Positions 9,281-20,553 are shown, counted from the stretch's first letter. The stretch is DNA of 64,000 bases from Pseudomonadota bacterium (GCA_021798915.1 JAJZBM010000005.1:1-64000); one strand, 5' to 3'. Made by a program: numbers and translations. The notes: generated from the letters alone by a model not told the origin.

Positions 9281-10801
9281 ATGACCCCCCCTGTCATTCG
9301 CCTCTCGCCCGAGGATGGCGTCGTCATCGCCCGCGTCGCCCTGCTTCCGGGAACGCCGATCGCGGACGGCGTCACCGCCAGCGAACGCATCCCCGCTGGG
9401 CACAAGGTCGCGATCCGTGCCCATGCGGCGGGCGAGCCGGTGCGGCGCTATGGCCAGATCATCGGTTTCGCGACCAGCGCCATCGCCCCTGGCCAGCACG
9501 TGCATACACAGAATTGCGGCATGGGTGATTTCGCCCGCGATTACGCTTATGGCGTCGATGCCCGCCCGACCGAGATGATCGACCCGCCGGCGAGCTTCGC
9601 GGGCATTCGCCGCCCGGACGGCCGGATCGCGACGCGCAACTATATCGGCATCCTGACCTCGGTGAACTGCTCGGCGCATGTCGCGGCGATGGTCGCCGAT
9701 GCCTTCCGCCGCAATCCCTTCACCGGGGATGACCCGCTCGCCGATTTTCCCCATGTCGACGGCGTCGTCGCGCTGACCCACAAGACCGGCTGCGGCATGA
9801 CCCAGAAGGAGCCGCTGGCGCTGCTGCGGCGCACCCTCGGCGGCTATGCGCGCCACGCCAATTTCTCGCATGTCATCGTGCTCGGCCTCGGCTGCGAGGT
9901 GAACCAGATCGGCGGGCTGATGGAGGAGCAGCGCCTCGCCGGGCGGCTCAAGGCGATGGACATCCAGACCATGGGCGGCACCCGCGCGACGGTCGCCGCC
10001 GGCATCGATTTCGTGCGCGAAGTGCTGGCCGAATCCAACCAGGCGCGGCGTGAGCCCGTGCCGGCGAGCGCGCTCAGGATCGCGCTCCAATGCGGCGGCT
10101 CGGACGGGTATTCCGGCATCTCCGCCAATCCGGCGCTGGGGGCGGCGAGCGATCTCGTGGTTCGTCACGGCGGCACCGTCATTCTGTCCGAAACCCCCGA
10201 GACCTATGGCGCCGAGCATCTGCTCACCCGCCGCGCCGTCTCGCGCGAGGTCGGCGAGAAGCTGGTCGCCCTGATGCGCTGGTGGGAGGACTACACTGCC
10301 CGCGAGGGCGCCGAGATGGACGCCAATCCCTCGCCCGGCAACAAAGCCGGCGGGCTCACCACCATCCTCGAAAAATCCCTGGGCGCCATGGCCAAGGCCG
10401 GCAGCACCAATCTCGTCGACGTGGTGCGCTATGCCGAGCCGGTGACCGCATCGGGCTTCGTGTTCATGGACACGCCCGGTTATGATCCGGTGGCGGCGAC
10501 CGGACAGGTGGCGGGTGGCGCCAATCTCGTCTGCTTCACGACCGGCCGCGGCAGTGTGTTCGGCTGCAAGCCGGCGCCGTCGATCAAGCTCGCCACCAAC
10601 ACCCCGATGTTCCGCCGCATGGAAGAGGACATGGACGTCAATTGCGGCAGCGTGCTCGACGGCGCCGAGACGGTCGTCGAGTGTGGCCAGCGCATTTTCG
10701 ACCTCATCCTCCGCGTCGCCTCGGGCGAGAAGACCAAAAGCGAGCAATTCGATTTCGGTGCCGCCGAATTCGCGCCCTGGCAGATCGGCGCGACGATGTA
10801 G
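9281..10801 (+). CDS. UxaA/GarD family sugar-acid dehydratase
   Basis: A 506-residue dehydratase with a small N-terminal SAF domain (about 1-95) and a large UxaA catalytic domain. Conserved cysteines occur in SVNCSAH, KTGCGMT, GLGCEVN and LQCGGSDG, as in altronate and galactarate dehydratases that use iron. Length fits the two-domain GarD/UxaA type. The reaction removes water from an aldonate or aldarate to give a 2-keto-3-deoxy product, a suitable substrate for the aldolase encoded upstream. Which sugar acid is used cannot be told. Confidence 0.85.
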   Translation: MTPPVIRLSPEDGVVIARVALLPGTPIADGVTASERIPAGHKVAIRAHAAGEPVRRYGQIIGFATSAIAPGQHVHTQNCGMGDFARDYAYGVDARPTEMIDPPASFAGIRRPDGRIATRNYIGILTSVNCSAHVAAMVADAFRRNPFTGDDPLADFPHVDGVVALTHKTGCGMTQKEPLALLRRTLGGYARHANFSHVIVLGLGCEVNQIGGLMEEQRLAGRLKAMDIQTMGGTRATVAAGIDFVREVLAESNQARREPVPASALRIALQCGGSDGYSGISANPALGAASDLVVRHGGTVILSETPETYGAEHLLTRRAVSREVGEKLVALMRWWEDYTAREGAEMDANPSPGNKAGGLTTILEKSLGAMAKAGSTNLVDVVRYAEPVTASGFVFMDTPGYDPVAATGQVAGGANLVCFTTGRGSVFGCKPAPSIKLATNTPMFRRMEEDMDVNCGSVLDGAETVVECGQRIFDLILRVASGEKTKSEQFDFGAAEFAPWQIGATM

Positions 10802-10810
10802 CCAACGCCA

Positions 10811-11362
10811 GTGGCGGCGCCTCCCGAAGAGCCGGCGGGGGTTTCCTGTGCCGATCTCTTTTTCGGCTTTCTCGGGATCGGCTTGAGCGGCTTCGGCGGC
10901 GTGATGCCGTGGGCGCGGCGGATGGTGGTCGAAGAGCGGCGCTGGCTGGACGCGGCGTCCTTCAACGATCTTCTCGCCTTGTGCCAGTTCCTGCCGGGGC
11001 CGAACGTGATCAATCTCTCGGTCGCGCTCGGCGGGCGTTTCGCCGGCTGGCGCGGCGCGCTCGCCGCCTTCGCCGGGCTGATGCTGGCACCGATGGCGAT
11101 CGTGATCGGGCTCGGCGCGCTTTACACAAACTATGGCGATCTCGCTCTCGTCCAGCATCTCTTTCGCGGCCTCGCCGCCGGCGCCTCCGGGCTGATCGTC
11201 GCGACGGCGGCGAAAATCGCCTGGCCGCTGCGGCGCGAGAAGTCAGCACTCGCCATCGCCGCTCTGGTCTGGCTCGCCGCCGCCATCTTCCGCGCCCCGC
11301 TGATCGCCGTGCTGGTGGCCGGCACCGGGCTCGGCCTGCTCGCCGGATGGCGGGCGCGATGA
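10811..11362 (+). CDS. ChrA-family transporter, N-terminal-half protein
   Basis: A 183-residue membrane protein with one CHR domain. It has the family segments FFGFLGIGLSGFGG and LCQFLPGPNVINLS near the N-terminus, followed by four or five more hydrophobic stretches. Short-chain ChrA proteins work as pairs of half-size, oppositely oriented partners; the partner follows directly. The GTG at 10811 is nine bases after the dehydratase stop. Family members export chromate or other oxyanions, but placement beside a sugar-acid pathway leaves the substrate open. Confidence 0.82.
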   Translation: MAAPPEEPAGVSCADLFFGFLGIGLSGFGGVMPWARRMVVEERRWLDAASFNDLLALCQFLPGPNVINLSVALGGRFAGWRGALAAFAGLMLAPMAIVIGLGALYTNYGDLALVQHLFRGLAAGASGLIVATAAKIAWPLRREKSALAIAALVWLAAAIFRAPLIAVLVAGTGLGLLAGWRAR

Positions 11363-11880
11363 TGCTCCCGCTCACGCTCTTCCTCACCTTCGCCGCCCTC
11401 TCGCCGCTCGCTTTCGGCGGCGGCAACACCATCCTGCCGGAGATGCAGCGTGAGGTCGTCGGCGTGCATCACTGGCTCTCGACGAGCGATTTCGTCGCCC
11501 TCTACGCCCTGGCGCAAGCGGCGCCGGGGCCGAACATGCTGGTTGCGACGCTGATCGGCTGGCGGGTCGACGGGCTGGCTGGCGCGCTCGCCGCGACCTT
11601 CGGGCTCTGTCTTCCCTCCTCGCTCCTCACCTTCGTCATCGCCGGGCTCTGGTGGCGGTTTCGCGAGGCAGGCTGGCGGCGTTGGATTCAGGCGGCGCTG
11701 GTGCCGGTGACGGTCGGGCTGGTCGGCGCGGGTGCCGCGGTGATCGCGGCGGGAACGGCGCTGGGGCCACTTACCGCCGTGCTCACTGCCCTCGTCGCGC
11801 TGCTGACGCTTGCTTCGCGCGTCAACCCGCTCTGGTTTCTCGCGGCGAGCGCTCTCGCCGGCGTGCTCGGGCTGGCCTGA
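11359..11880 (+). CDS. ChrA-family transporter, C-terminal-half protein
   Basis: A 173-residue second CHR half, with the family motifs LAFGGGNTILPEMQ and YALAQAAPGPNMLV matching the second half of full-length ChrA. The ATG at 11359 overlaps the preceding stop (ATGA), so the two halves are translationally coupled. Another ATG four codons upstream (11347) is possible. The two products probably form one heterodimeric carrier. It converges on rsfS with seven bases between. Confidence 0.8.
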   Translation: MMLPLTLFLTFAALSPLAFGGGNTILPEMQREVVGVHHWLSTSDFVALYALAQAAPGPNMLVATLIGWRVDGLAGALAATFGLCLPSSLLTFVIAGLWWRFREAGWRRWIQAALVPVTVGLVGAGAAVIAAGTALGPLTAVLTALVALLTLASRVNPLWFLAASALAGVLGLA

Positions 11881-11887
11881 TCGGCGC

Positions 11888-12451
11888 TCAAGCCAATGGC
11901 AGGAGACTGACCTCCGGCCCGTCGAGATCGCTGCCCCACATTTTTTCGAGATTGTAGAGGCTGCGTGCTTCCGGCTTGAACAGATGGACGATGATGTCGC
12001 CGGCGTCGAGCAGCACCCAATCGGCGCCGTTGCCACCCTCGACCGGTACCCGCTTGAGCCCGGCCTCGCGCAGCTTCTCGGCGAGATGGCTCGCCATCGC
12101 CTCGATCTGGCGGTCAGCGAGGCCGGTCGCGATGACCATCCGTTCGGCGAAAGCGGCGCGGCCGGCGAGATCGAGGACGACGATGTCCTCGGCCTTGTCA
12201 TCCTCGAGGCTCGCCCGGATGAGCGCACTCAGCCGGTCGAGATCGATGTCGGCGCGGCGCGGGCGGGGCGCGCGGCGCGGCGCCGGCTTGGCGGATGGGG
12301 GTTTGCCGGATGGGAGTTTGCCCCCGGGGAGTTTGCCTCCGGGGAGTTTGCTGGCGGCGGGCTTGGCGGCTTTGGCGAGGGTCGCGGCTTTGCGGGGCGT
12401 GACGCCAGGGGCGCGGCGGGCGGGGCGGCTGGGGGAAGGGGGGCGTGGAAT
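11888..12451 (-). CDS. rsfS: Ribosome silencing factor RsfS with repeat-rich N-terminus
   Basis: The last ~115 residues are a clear RsfS/Iojap domain: DLDRLSALIRASLEDDKAED, VIATGLADRQIEAM, VEGGNGADWVLLDAGDIIVHLF and the YNLEKMWG tail. RsfS binds ribosomal protein L14 and blocks subunit joining in stationary phase. Before it lies a Lys/Ala/Pro stretch of KLPGG-type 5-residue repeats. The start is a real problem: no ATG, GTG or TTG exists in this frame between the repeat and 12709, which is deep inside nadD. An ATT at 12451 is given as a placeholder. An ATG at 12476 in another frame could be the true start if a G-tract (12438-12443) gained or lost a base. Confidence 0.72.
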   Translation of the reverse strand: MPRPPSPSRPARRAPGVTPRKAATLAKAAKPAASKLPGGKLPGGKLPSGKPPSAKPAPRRAPRPRRADIDLDRLSALIRASLEDDKAEDIVVLDLAGRAAFAERMVIATGLADRQIEAMASHLAEKLREAGLKRVPVEGGNGADWVLLDAGDIIVHLFKPEARSLYNLEKMWGSDLDGPEVSLLPLA

Positions 12452-13113
12452 GGCCGTTCTCCGTTCTTCGTGACATGCCTCGCGCCGCGCAGCGCGCTCG
12501 CCGAGGCGGGGTTTTGTGGCGCCTGGAGAAAAACCCAGGCCGGCGGCCGCGCCAGCGCCAGCGCCGGGGCGACGCGCGGCGGCCTCAGGGCGGCGCGCAG
12601 CGTGCGGGCGGCCTGGCTTGCGCGGGCGCGGCCATTGTACTGGGGCCGGGGATGGACGGCAAAGGGCAGCAGCCGCGCGATGGCGCGCCAGCCCCGCCAA
12701 CGCGGCCATTCCTCCAGCAGATCGGCGCCCATCAGCCAGACGAAGCGCACGCGCGGGAAGCGTCGCTGCAAGGCCCGCACGGTATCGCGGGTGAAGCGGG
12801 TGCCGAGCTGCGCCTCGATCTCGGTAGCGAAGATGCGCCGGCCATCGGCGATGGCGCGGGCCGAGGCGAGGCGCTCGGCGAACGGCGCCATGCCGGCGCG
12901 CGGCTTGAGCGGATTGCCCGGCGAGACCAGAAGCCAGACCTGATCGAGGCGCAAGGCGCGGCGGAACTCCCCGGCGATCAGGCGATGGCCGGCATGGGCG
13001 GGGTTGAAAGAGCCGCCGAGCAGCCCGATGCGGCCCCGCCGCCGGTCGCCGAAACGCGGCAACGCGCCCGGCGGCGGACGCCGGCGCCCTTGGTCAGGGG
13101 CGGATCTGGCCAC
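12229..13113 (-). CDS. nadD: Nicotinate-nucleotide adenylyltransferase NadD with long C-terminal extension
   Basis: NadD adenylates nicotinate mononucleotide in NAD synthesis. Seen: the nucleotidyl-transferase motif GLLGGSFNPAHAGH, WLLVSPGNPLKP, FVWLMGADLLEEWPRW, and SASALR standing for the usual SSTxIR. The catalytic core would end near 12480. The frame then stays open for about 80 Pro/Ala-rich residues to 12229, out of frame over rsfS. Such a tail is not usual for NadD (about 200-220 residues). GTG at 13113 overlaps the proA end by 20 bases; a TTG at 13062 is an alternative. Confidence 0.78.
   Translation of the reverse strand: MARSAPDQGRRRPPPGALPRFGDRRRGRIGLLGGSFNPAHAGHRLIAGEFRRALRLDQVWLLVSPGNPLKPRAGMAPFAERLASARAIADGRRIFATEIEAQLGTRFTRDTVRALQRRFPRVRFVWLMGADLLEEWPRWRGWRAIARLLPFAVHPRPQYNGRARASQAARTLRAALRPPRVAPALALARPPAWVFLQAPQNPASASALRGARHVTKNGERPFHAPLPPAAPPAAPLASRPAKPRPSPKPPSPPPANSPEANSPGANSHPANPHPPSRRRAARPARAAPTSISTG
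12285..12359. repeat. Five imperfect 15-bp tandem repeats in rsfS
   Basis: Consecutive 15-mers at 12285, 12300, 12315, 12330 and 12345 share the pattern agtttgcc(t/c)ccgggg. In the rsfS frame they encode KLPGG, KLPGG, KLPSG, KPPSA and AKPAP-like units. In the nadD frame they encode ANSP-type units. Copy number could change without breaking either frame. Confidence 0.85.
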
Positions 13114-14427
13114 TGCCTTCGACGATGTAGCGGAAACTGGTGAGCTGTTCGAGCCCAACCGGACCGCGGGCATGGATCTGCCCGGTCGCGATGCCGATCT
13201 CGGCGCCGAAGCCGAATTCGCCGCCATCGCAAAATTGCGTCGAGGCGTTCCAGAGCCCGACCGCGCTGTCGATGCCGGCGAGAAAGGCTTCCGCCGCCGC
13301 GCGGTCCTCGGCGATGATTGCCTCGGTATGGGCGCTGCCATGGCGGGCGATATGGGCCAGCGCCTCGGCGACGCCGTCCACCACCTTGACCGAAAGCACC
13401 GGCGCCAGCCACTCGGTATCGAAATCCGCCGGCGCGGCGGCGGGAAGGTCGGGCAGGATCGCCCGCGCCCGGGGCTCGGCGCGGAAAGCGCAGCCGAGGG
13501 CGGCGAGATCGGCGATGATCAGCGGCAAAAGCGCCGGCGCGATGGCGGCATCGATGAGCAGTGTCTCGGTCGCGCCGCACACACCCGGGCGGCGCATCTT
13601 GGCGTTGGCGACGATGCGGCGCGCCATCGCCGGATCGGCGCTGGCATGAACGTAAGTGTGGCAGAGACCCTCGGCATGGGCGAGCACCGGCACCCGCGCC
13701 TCGCGCTGCACCCGCTCGACCAGGCTCCTGCCGCCGCGCGGAATGATGAGGTCGATCACGCCGCCACCTTCGAGCATCGCCCCGACATAGGCGCGGTCGG
13801 CCTCGGGCGCGATCTGCACCGCCGCCTCCGGCAGGCTTGCCTCCCGAAGGCCCTGCGTGATCGCGGCCTGGATCGCGCGCGCGCTTCGCAGGCTTTCCGA
13901 GCCGCCGCGCAGGATCACCGCATTGCCGGATTTGAGGCAGAGGCCGGCGGCGTCGGCGCCGACATTCGGCCGGCTCTCATAGATCATGCCGATGACGCCG
14001 ATCGGGGTCGCGATGCGCCGGAAATGCAGCCCGTTCGGCCGCCGCCATTCGGCGAGTACGCGGCCGAGCGGGTCGGGCTGGGCCGCAATCTCCTCCAGCC
14101 CCGCCGCCATGGCTGCGAGCCGCGTCGGATCGAGCGCCAGCCGGTCACGAAATGCGCCCTGGCTTCCCGAGGCCGCGAGATCGGCTTCGTTGGCGGCGAG
14201 AATTTCCGCCTCCGCCGCGCGCAAGGCCAAGGCTGCGGCGCGCAAGGCGGCATTGCGCGCCTCGAGCGGCGTTGCCGCCAAAAGCCGCGTCGCCGCCCGC
14301 GCCGCGGCACCGGCCCCAGCGAGCCAGGCCAAGGCGGGTGCTGCGGCCATCTCGCGCTTGCCGTCGGCGCTCTGATCCATCGGCATCCCTCCTGCGTTCC
14401 GGCCCCGATCTTCGCCCGAAATCGCGC

Positions 14428-14431
<4 letters not shown>
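13094..14431 (-). CDS. proA: Gamma-glutamyl phosphate reductase ProA
   Basis: A 445-residue enzyme of proline synthesis that reduces gamma-glutamyl phosphate to glutamate semialdehyde with NADPH. Seen: [15 protein letters not shown], the nucleotide-binding segment [16 protein letters not shown], the catalytic cysteine in [11 protein letters not shown], and the C-terminal [16 protein letters not shown]. It overlaps the proB stop (ATGA at 14431), as expected for a coupled kinase-reductase pair. Internal ATGs at 14386 and 14380 are possible shorter starts, since the first 15-20 residues are unusually hydrophilic. Confidence 0.95.
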
Positions 14432-16616
<2,185 letters not shown>

Positions 16617-16886
16617 TTATTCAGCGGCGGCCGGCGGCTTGTTGACCGAGACATAGACCCGTGCTTCGGCCTTGCGCTCGAAGCACACCCGGCCATCGAT
16701 GAGGGCGAAAATCGTATGGTCGCGGCCGAGCCCGACATTGCGGCCGGGGCGGAACTTGGTGCCGCGCTGACGGATGATGATATTGCCGGCGCGCACTTCC
16801 TGCTCGCCGAATTTCTTGACGCCGAGGCGGCGGCCCTCGGTATCGCGCCCGTTGCGCGAGGAGCCGCCGGCTTTCTTGTGGGCCAT
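16617..16886 (-). CDS. rpmA: 50S ribosomal protein L27
   Basis: An 89-residue L27 that reaches the peptidyl-transferase centre. The N-terminus [20 protein letters not shown] and [17 protein letters not shown] are diagnostic. There is no N-terminal cleavable extension of the firmicute type. It follows rplU by 15 bases with a GAGAGGAGAAAG ribosome site. Confidence 0.97.
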   Translation of the reverse strand: MAHKKAGGSSRNGRDTEGRRLGVKKFGEQEVRAGNIIIRQRGTKFRPGRNVGLGRDHTIFALIDGRVCFERKAEARVYVSVNKPPAAAE

Positions 16887-16901
16887 GGTCTTTCTCCTCT
16901 C

Positions 16902-17216
16902 TCAGGCCGCGCTGATGGCATGCACGCGGAGCACGGTGACGTGCTGGCGATGCCCGTTCTTGCGCCGGCTGTTCTGGCGGCGGCGCTTTTTGAAGATGAT
17001 CACCTTCTCCGACCGCTCCTGCGAGATCACCCGCGCCGTGACGCGCGCCCCGGCGATGGTCGGGCTGCCGATCGTCAGCGCGCCTTCGCCGCCGACCGCG
17101 AGGACATCGGTGAAGGTGACTTCATCGCCCTCGGCGGCCGGGAGTTTTTCGACCTTGAGCACGCTGTTGGGCGTCACGCGATACTGCTTGCCGCCGGTGC
17201 GGATGACTGCGAACAT
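16902..17216 (-). CDS. rplU: 50S ribosomal protein L21
   Basis: A 104-residue L21 that binds 23S rRNA. The start [14 protein letters not shown] and the basic C-terminal segment [16 protein letters not shown] are characteristic. First gene of the rplU-rpmA-obgE-proBA-nadD-rsfS block, with a strong promoter about 120 bases upstream. Confidence 0.97.
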   Translation of the reverse strand: MFAVIRTGGKQYRVTPNSVLKVEKLPAAEGDEVTFTDVLAVGGEGALTIGSPTIAGARVTARVISQERSEKVIIFKKRRRQNSRRKNGHRQHVTVLRVHAISAA

Positions 17217-17333
17217 CTCAAAATTTCCTCAAACGCCGAGGGCTCATCCCGCCTTTTTCTGCCGCGCGACCCCGCCACGGCAAAAGACAAAACGCCCCTG
17301 GCCGCCGGATGTTCCGGCCACCGAAGGCTGCGG
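17217..17333 (-). promoter_or_regulatory. rplU leader with stem-loop
   Basis: The ~118-base leader between the promoter and rplU contains GCCGGAACATCCGGC (stem of five, loop AACAT, about 17304-17318), flanked by GGCC on the far side and then a T-rich run (GCGTTTTGTCTTTTG). The shape suggests autogenous control or attenuation of the L21 operon. I do not recognise it as a known leader family. Confidence 0.35.
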
Positions 17334-17361
17334 GTTATAGCGATGGCGCCAACGCTGTCAA
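17334..17361 (-). promoter_or_regulatory. Sigma-70-type promoter for the rplU operon
   Basis: Minus-strand TTGACA (17356-17361), a 16-base spacer, and TATAAC (17334-17339). This is the best housekeeping promoter in the window, as expected for ribosomal protein genes. Confidence 0.75.
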
Positions 17362-17401
17362 TGGCCCCGCCGCCGCCAACAGCGCTCTCCCCTTCCGCCG
17401 G

Positions 17402-18163
17402 CTATTTCGGTGCCATGCGGATCGCGCCGTCGAGGCGGATGGTCTCGCCGTTCAGCATCGGGTTGGCGATGATGTGCAGGGCGAGTGCGGCGAACTCCTC
17501 CGGCTGGCCGAGGCGGCGCGGGAAGGGGATGGAGGCGGCGAGGCTGTCTTGCACCTCCTGCGGCAGGCCGCGCAGCATCGGGGTTGCGAAAATCCCCGGC
17601 GCGATGGTGCAGACGCGGATCCCGGCGCGCGCCAGGTCGCGGGCGATCGGCAGCGTCATGCCGACGATCCCGCCCTTGGACGCGGCATAGGCGGCCTGGC
17701 CGATCTGCCCGTCGAACGCGGCGACGGACGCGGTGTTGACGATGACGCCGCGCGCGCCATCGGCGAGCGGCGAAAGCGCCTCGGCATCCGCCGCCATGAG
17801 GCGGATGAGGTTGAACGAGCCGATCAGATTGACCTCGATCACGCGGCGGAAATCCTCGAGCGGCATCGGCCCGGCCTTGCCGACCACGCGGCCCGATTTG
17901 CCGATCCCGGCGCAGTTGACGAGAATGCGCGCCGCGCCATGCTGGGCGCGGGCCTCGGCCACCGCCGCCTCGGCGCTCTCGGCGCTGGCGACGTTGCAGG
18001 CGAGTGCGATGCCGCCGATCTCGCTCGCGACCTCGGCCGCCCGCGCTGTGTTCATGTCGAGAAGCGCGACCTTGGCGCCGGCGGCGGCCAGTGCCCGCGC
18101 CGTCGCCTCGCCAAGCCCGGACGCGCCGCCGGTGACCAGGGCTGCGATGTTCTTGAGATCCAT
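17402..18163 (-). CDS. SDR-family oxidoreductase (3-hydroxyacyl-CoA dehydrogenase type II-like)
   Basis: A 253-residue classical short-chain dehydrogenase. Seen: NAD-binding TGGASGLG (11-18) with Asp36 after VALLD favouring NAD over NADP, the NAG-type motif VNCAGIG, and catalytic Ser146, Tyr159 and Lys163 (YAASK). The C-terminal [12 protein letters not shown] is typical of 3-hydroxy-2-methylbutyryl-CoA/HSD10-type enzymes. It diverges from dcd. The likely role is oxidation of a 3-hydroxyacyl-CoA, inferred from similarity of motifs only. Confidence 0.85.
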   Translation of the reverse strand: MDLKNIAALVTGGASGLGEATARALAAAGAKVALLDMNTARAAEVASEIGGIALACNVASAESAEAAVAEARAQHGAARILVNCAGIGKSGRVVGKAGPMPLEDFRRVIEVNLIGSFNLIRLMAADAEALSPLADGARGVIVNTASVAAFDGQIGQAAYAASKGGIVGMTLPIARDLARAGIRVCTIAPGIFATPMLRGLPQEVQDSLAASIPFPRRLGQPEEFAALALHIIANPMLNGETIRLDGAIRMAPK

Positions 18164-18222
18164 GGTTTCCTCCTTGGGTTCGTAGTCGGAGATTCCGTGG
18201 CATGCGCTCCGGCCCTGGTCAA

Positions 18223-18251
18223 TTGCCGCGCCGGCGCGGCTGGGCTAGACG
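18223..18251 (+). promoter_or_regulatory. Candidate promoter for dcd
   Basis: TTGCCG (18223-18228), a 17-base spacer, TAGACG (18246-18251), 44 bases before the dcd ATG. Alphaproteobacterial promoters often have this loose -10. Confidence 0.4.
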
Positions 18252-18294
18252 CAGCGGGCAGCAAGCTCCTGGTTTTTCGTCGAGGATCGTCGCC

Positions 18295-18849
18295 ATGGCC
18301 GTGATGCCCGATCACTGGATCCGCCGCATGGCGGAAACCGCCCGCATGATCGACCCCTTCGTCGAAACCCAGCGCCGCGACGGGGTGATCAGCTACGGGC
18401 TGTCGTCCTATGGCTATGACGCGCGCGTCGCCCGCGCCTTCAAGATTTTCACCAATGTCGATTCCGCCGTCGTCGATCCCAAAGCCTTCAGCCCGCAGAG
18501 TTTCGTCGATCGCGACAGCGACGTCTGCATCATCCCGCCGAACAGCTTCGCGCTCGCCCATACGGTGGAATATTTCCGCATCCCGCGCGATGTCGTGGTC
18601 ATCTGTCTCGGCAAATCGACCTATGCCCGCTGCGGCATCATCGTCAACGTGACGCCGCTGGAACCGGAATGGGAGGGGCAGGTGACGATCGAAATCAGCA
18701 ACACGACGCCGCTTCCGGCCAAGATCTATGCCGGGGAGGGGATCTGCCAGTTCCTGTTCCTCAAGGGCGACAGCGCCTGTGAAGTGAGTTATGCCGACAA
18801 GGCAGGGAAATACATGGGCCAGCGCGGGGTCGCGCTGCCCCGGCTTTAG
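18295..18849 (+). CDS. dcd: dCTP deaminase
   Basis: A 184-residue trimeric enzyme that deaminates dCTP to dUTP for thymidylate synthesis. Seen: [10 protein letters not shown] near the N-terminus, [21 protein letters not shown], and [19 protein letters not shown] containing the catalytic Glu. Length matches the family. Start chosen at the ATG at 18295; another ATG three codons on is possible. mtnP follows 24 bases later and may be co-transcribed. Confidence 0.95.
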   Translation: MAVMPDHWIRRMAETARMIDPFVETQRRDGVISYGLSSYGYDARVARAFKIFTNVDSAVVDPKAFSPQSFVDRDSDVCIIPPNSFALAHTVEYFRIPRDVVVICLGKSTYARCGIIVNVTPLEPEWEGQVTIEISNTTPLPAKIYAGEGICQFLFLKGDSACEVSYADKAGKYMGQRGVALPRL

Positions 18850-18873
18850 CGGGCCGATCGGGGAGGAGACAGC

Positions 18874-19758
18874 ATGACGGCATCCGTGGAACCGGTGATC
18901 GGCATCATCGGCGGCTCCGGGCTTTACGATATCGCCGGGCTCGAGGCGCGGCAATGGCGCAAGGTCGAGACACCCTGGGGCGCGCCCTCCGATGAGTTGC
19001 TGTTCGGCCGCTTAGCTGGCGTGCGCTGCGTCTTTCTGCCCCGCCATGGCCGCGGCCATCGCCTGTCCCCGAGCCATCTCAATTATCGCGCCAATATCGA
19101 TGCCTTGAAACGCGCCGGTTGCACCGATGTCCTGTCGCTCTCCGCGGTCGGCAGCCTGCGCGAGGATCTCCCGCCGGGGCATTTCGTCATCGTCGATCAG
19201 TTCATCGACCGCAGTTTCGCGCGCGAGAAGAGTTTCTTTGGCGAGGGCTGTGTCGCCCATGTCTCGATGGCGCATCCGGTTTGTTCGCGGCTCGGCGACG
19301 CGCTCGCGGACACGGCGCGCTGCCTTCGCCTTCCGGTGACACGCGGCGGCACCTATCTGGTGATGGAGGGGCCGCAATTCTCCACCAAGGCCGAAAGCGC
19401 GCTCTATCGCCAATGGGGCGCGAGCGTCATCGGCATGACCAACATGCCGGAGGCGAAGCTCGCCCGCGAGGCGGAGCTGTGTTACGCGACCGTCGCCATG
19501 GTCACCGATTACGATTGCTGGCACCCCGAGCATGATCACGTGACGGTGGAGGCGGTGGTGCGGGTGCTGCTGGAGAATGCCGAACACGCGCGGGGGTTGA
19601 TTTCGGCGCTGGTGCCGAAGCTCGGGGTGGCGCGCCCGGCCTGCCCGGCGGGATGCGGCCACGCTCTCGATCACGCCCTGATCACCGCGCCAGAAGCGCG
19701 CGATCCGGCCCTGATGGCGAAGCTCGACGCCGTCGCCGGGCGGGTTCTGGGGGGCTGA
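18874..19758 (+). CDS. mtnP: S-methyl-5'-thioadenosine phosphorylase
   Basis: A 294-residue purine-nucleoside-phosphorylase-fold enzyme that splits methylthioadenosine with phosphate in methionine salvage. Seen: GIIGGSGLYDI, PRHGRGHRLSPSHLNYRANI, the phosphate/ribose segment EGPQFSTKAES, and GMTNMPEAKLAREAELCYA with the MTD-like MVTDYDCW. A GGGAGGAG ribosome site precedes the ATG. It converges on the DUF1217 gene. Confidence 0.93.
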   Translation: MTASVEPVIGIIGGSGLYDIAGLEARQWRKVETPWGAPSDELLFGRLAGVRCVFLPRHGRGHRLSPSHLNYRANIDALKRAGCTDVLSLSAVGSLREDLPPGHFVIVDQFIDRSFAREKSFFGEGCVAHVSMAHPVCSRLGDALADTARCLRLPVTRGGTYLVMEGPQFSTKAESALYRQWGASVIGMTNMPEAKLAREAELCYATVAMVTDYDCWHPEHDHVTVEAVVRVLLENAEHARGLISALVPKLGVARPACPAGCGHALDHALITAPEARDPALMAKLDAVAGRVLGG

Positions 19759-19767
19759 GCGGCCGCT

Positions 19768-20553
19768 TCAGGCGATGAGGTTGACCAACGGGTTGGTCGT
19801 TGCGCTGCTGAAGCCGCTCGCCCCGCCGCCGATCAGGCTGACGATCGGATTGGTTCCGCCGCCGGTGCCGCTGCTCTCCTGGTTCAAGACCAGGTATTTC
19901 TGCACGAACTGATTGACGTAGCTCGGATTCTGGAATTTCGAGAGATCGACCTGCTGGCTCAGGATGCTGACCTGCTGGCTATAATTGAGAAGTCCGAATT
20001 GCATCGGCAGGCCGAGCGTGGTCTGCACCACGCCGAGCAGGGTGTTGTCGGACATCAATTCCGGGATCGTCGTCACCGCGCCGATATTGCGGGTGAAATA
20101 GAGCGCCGCCTGCATCCCCGGCATCTGCTGGTTGGCGCCGACCTCGAACTGGTTGGTGACGTAGTTCTGGACGATGCTCGCGACCGTTTTCGCGCTGGAG
20201 AGCGGCGGCGGGTTCCAGTTGGCCATCACCTGAGCGAATTGCAGATAGGCCGGGTTGGCCATCTGCTGCACCAGCGAGGTTTTCGCCGTCGGGTTCTGGG
20301 TCAGCAATTGTTTCAGAATGCCCTGCTCGTCGATCAAGCTGCTCATGCCGAAAGCGCCGAGCACCACCTGCAAGGCGCGGTAATTCTTGAGCAGCGCCTG
20401 CGGCGTGGTGAGGGTGGGGGCGACCTTCTCGAAATAGCTCACCGCGGTCTGGGTGGTCGGGTTGGCCTTGGCGGCGGCATCGGCGTATTTCGTTTCGTTT
20501 TTGATGTAAGTCTCATACATCGGGATGATCGGCAACCCGGAAATGCCCGACAT
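19768..20553 (-). CDS. DUF1217 (flagellar-associated) protein
   Basis: A 261-residue protein matching the DUF1217 pattern: an N-terminal helical region with YETYIKNETKY, then repeated PAYLQFA and NYVTNQFE/VNQFVQKYL segments and a Gly/Ser-rich tail. DUF1217 proteins are encoded near flagellar genes in alphaproteobacteria and are presumed axial or secreted, but their role is not settled. There is no classical signal peptide, which would fit export by the flagellar system. It diverges from the flagellin gene. Confidence 0.72.
   Translation of the reverse strand: MSGISGLPIIPMYETYIKNETKYADAAAKANPTTQTAVSYFEKVAPTLTTPQALLKNYRALQVVLGAFGMSSLIDEQGILKQLLTQNPTAKTSLVQQMANPAYLQFAQVMANWNPPPLSSAKTVASIVQNYVTNQFEVGANQQMPGMQAALYFTRNIGAVTTIPELMSDNTLLGVVQTTLGLPMQFGLLNYSQQVSILSQQVDLSKFQNPSYVNQFVQKYLVLNQESSGTGGGTNPIVSLIGGGASGFSSATTNPLVNLIA

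Noticed and set aside
12198-12476. Separate small gene in the third frame between nadD and rsfS
   Set aside because: Pro/Arg-rich low-complexity translation with no domain. It is more useful as a hint for a displaced rsfS start than as its own gene.
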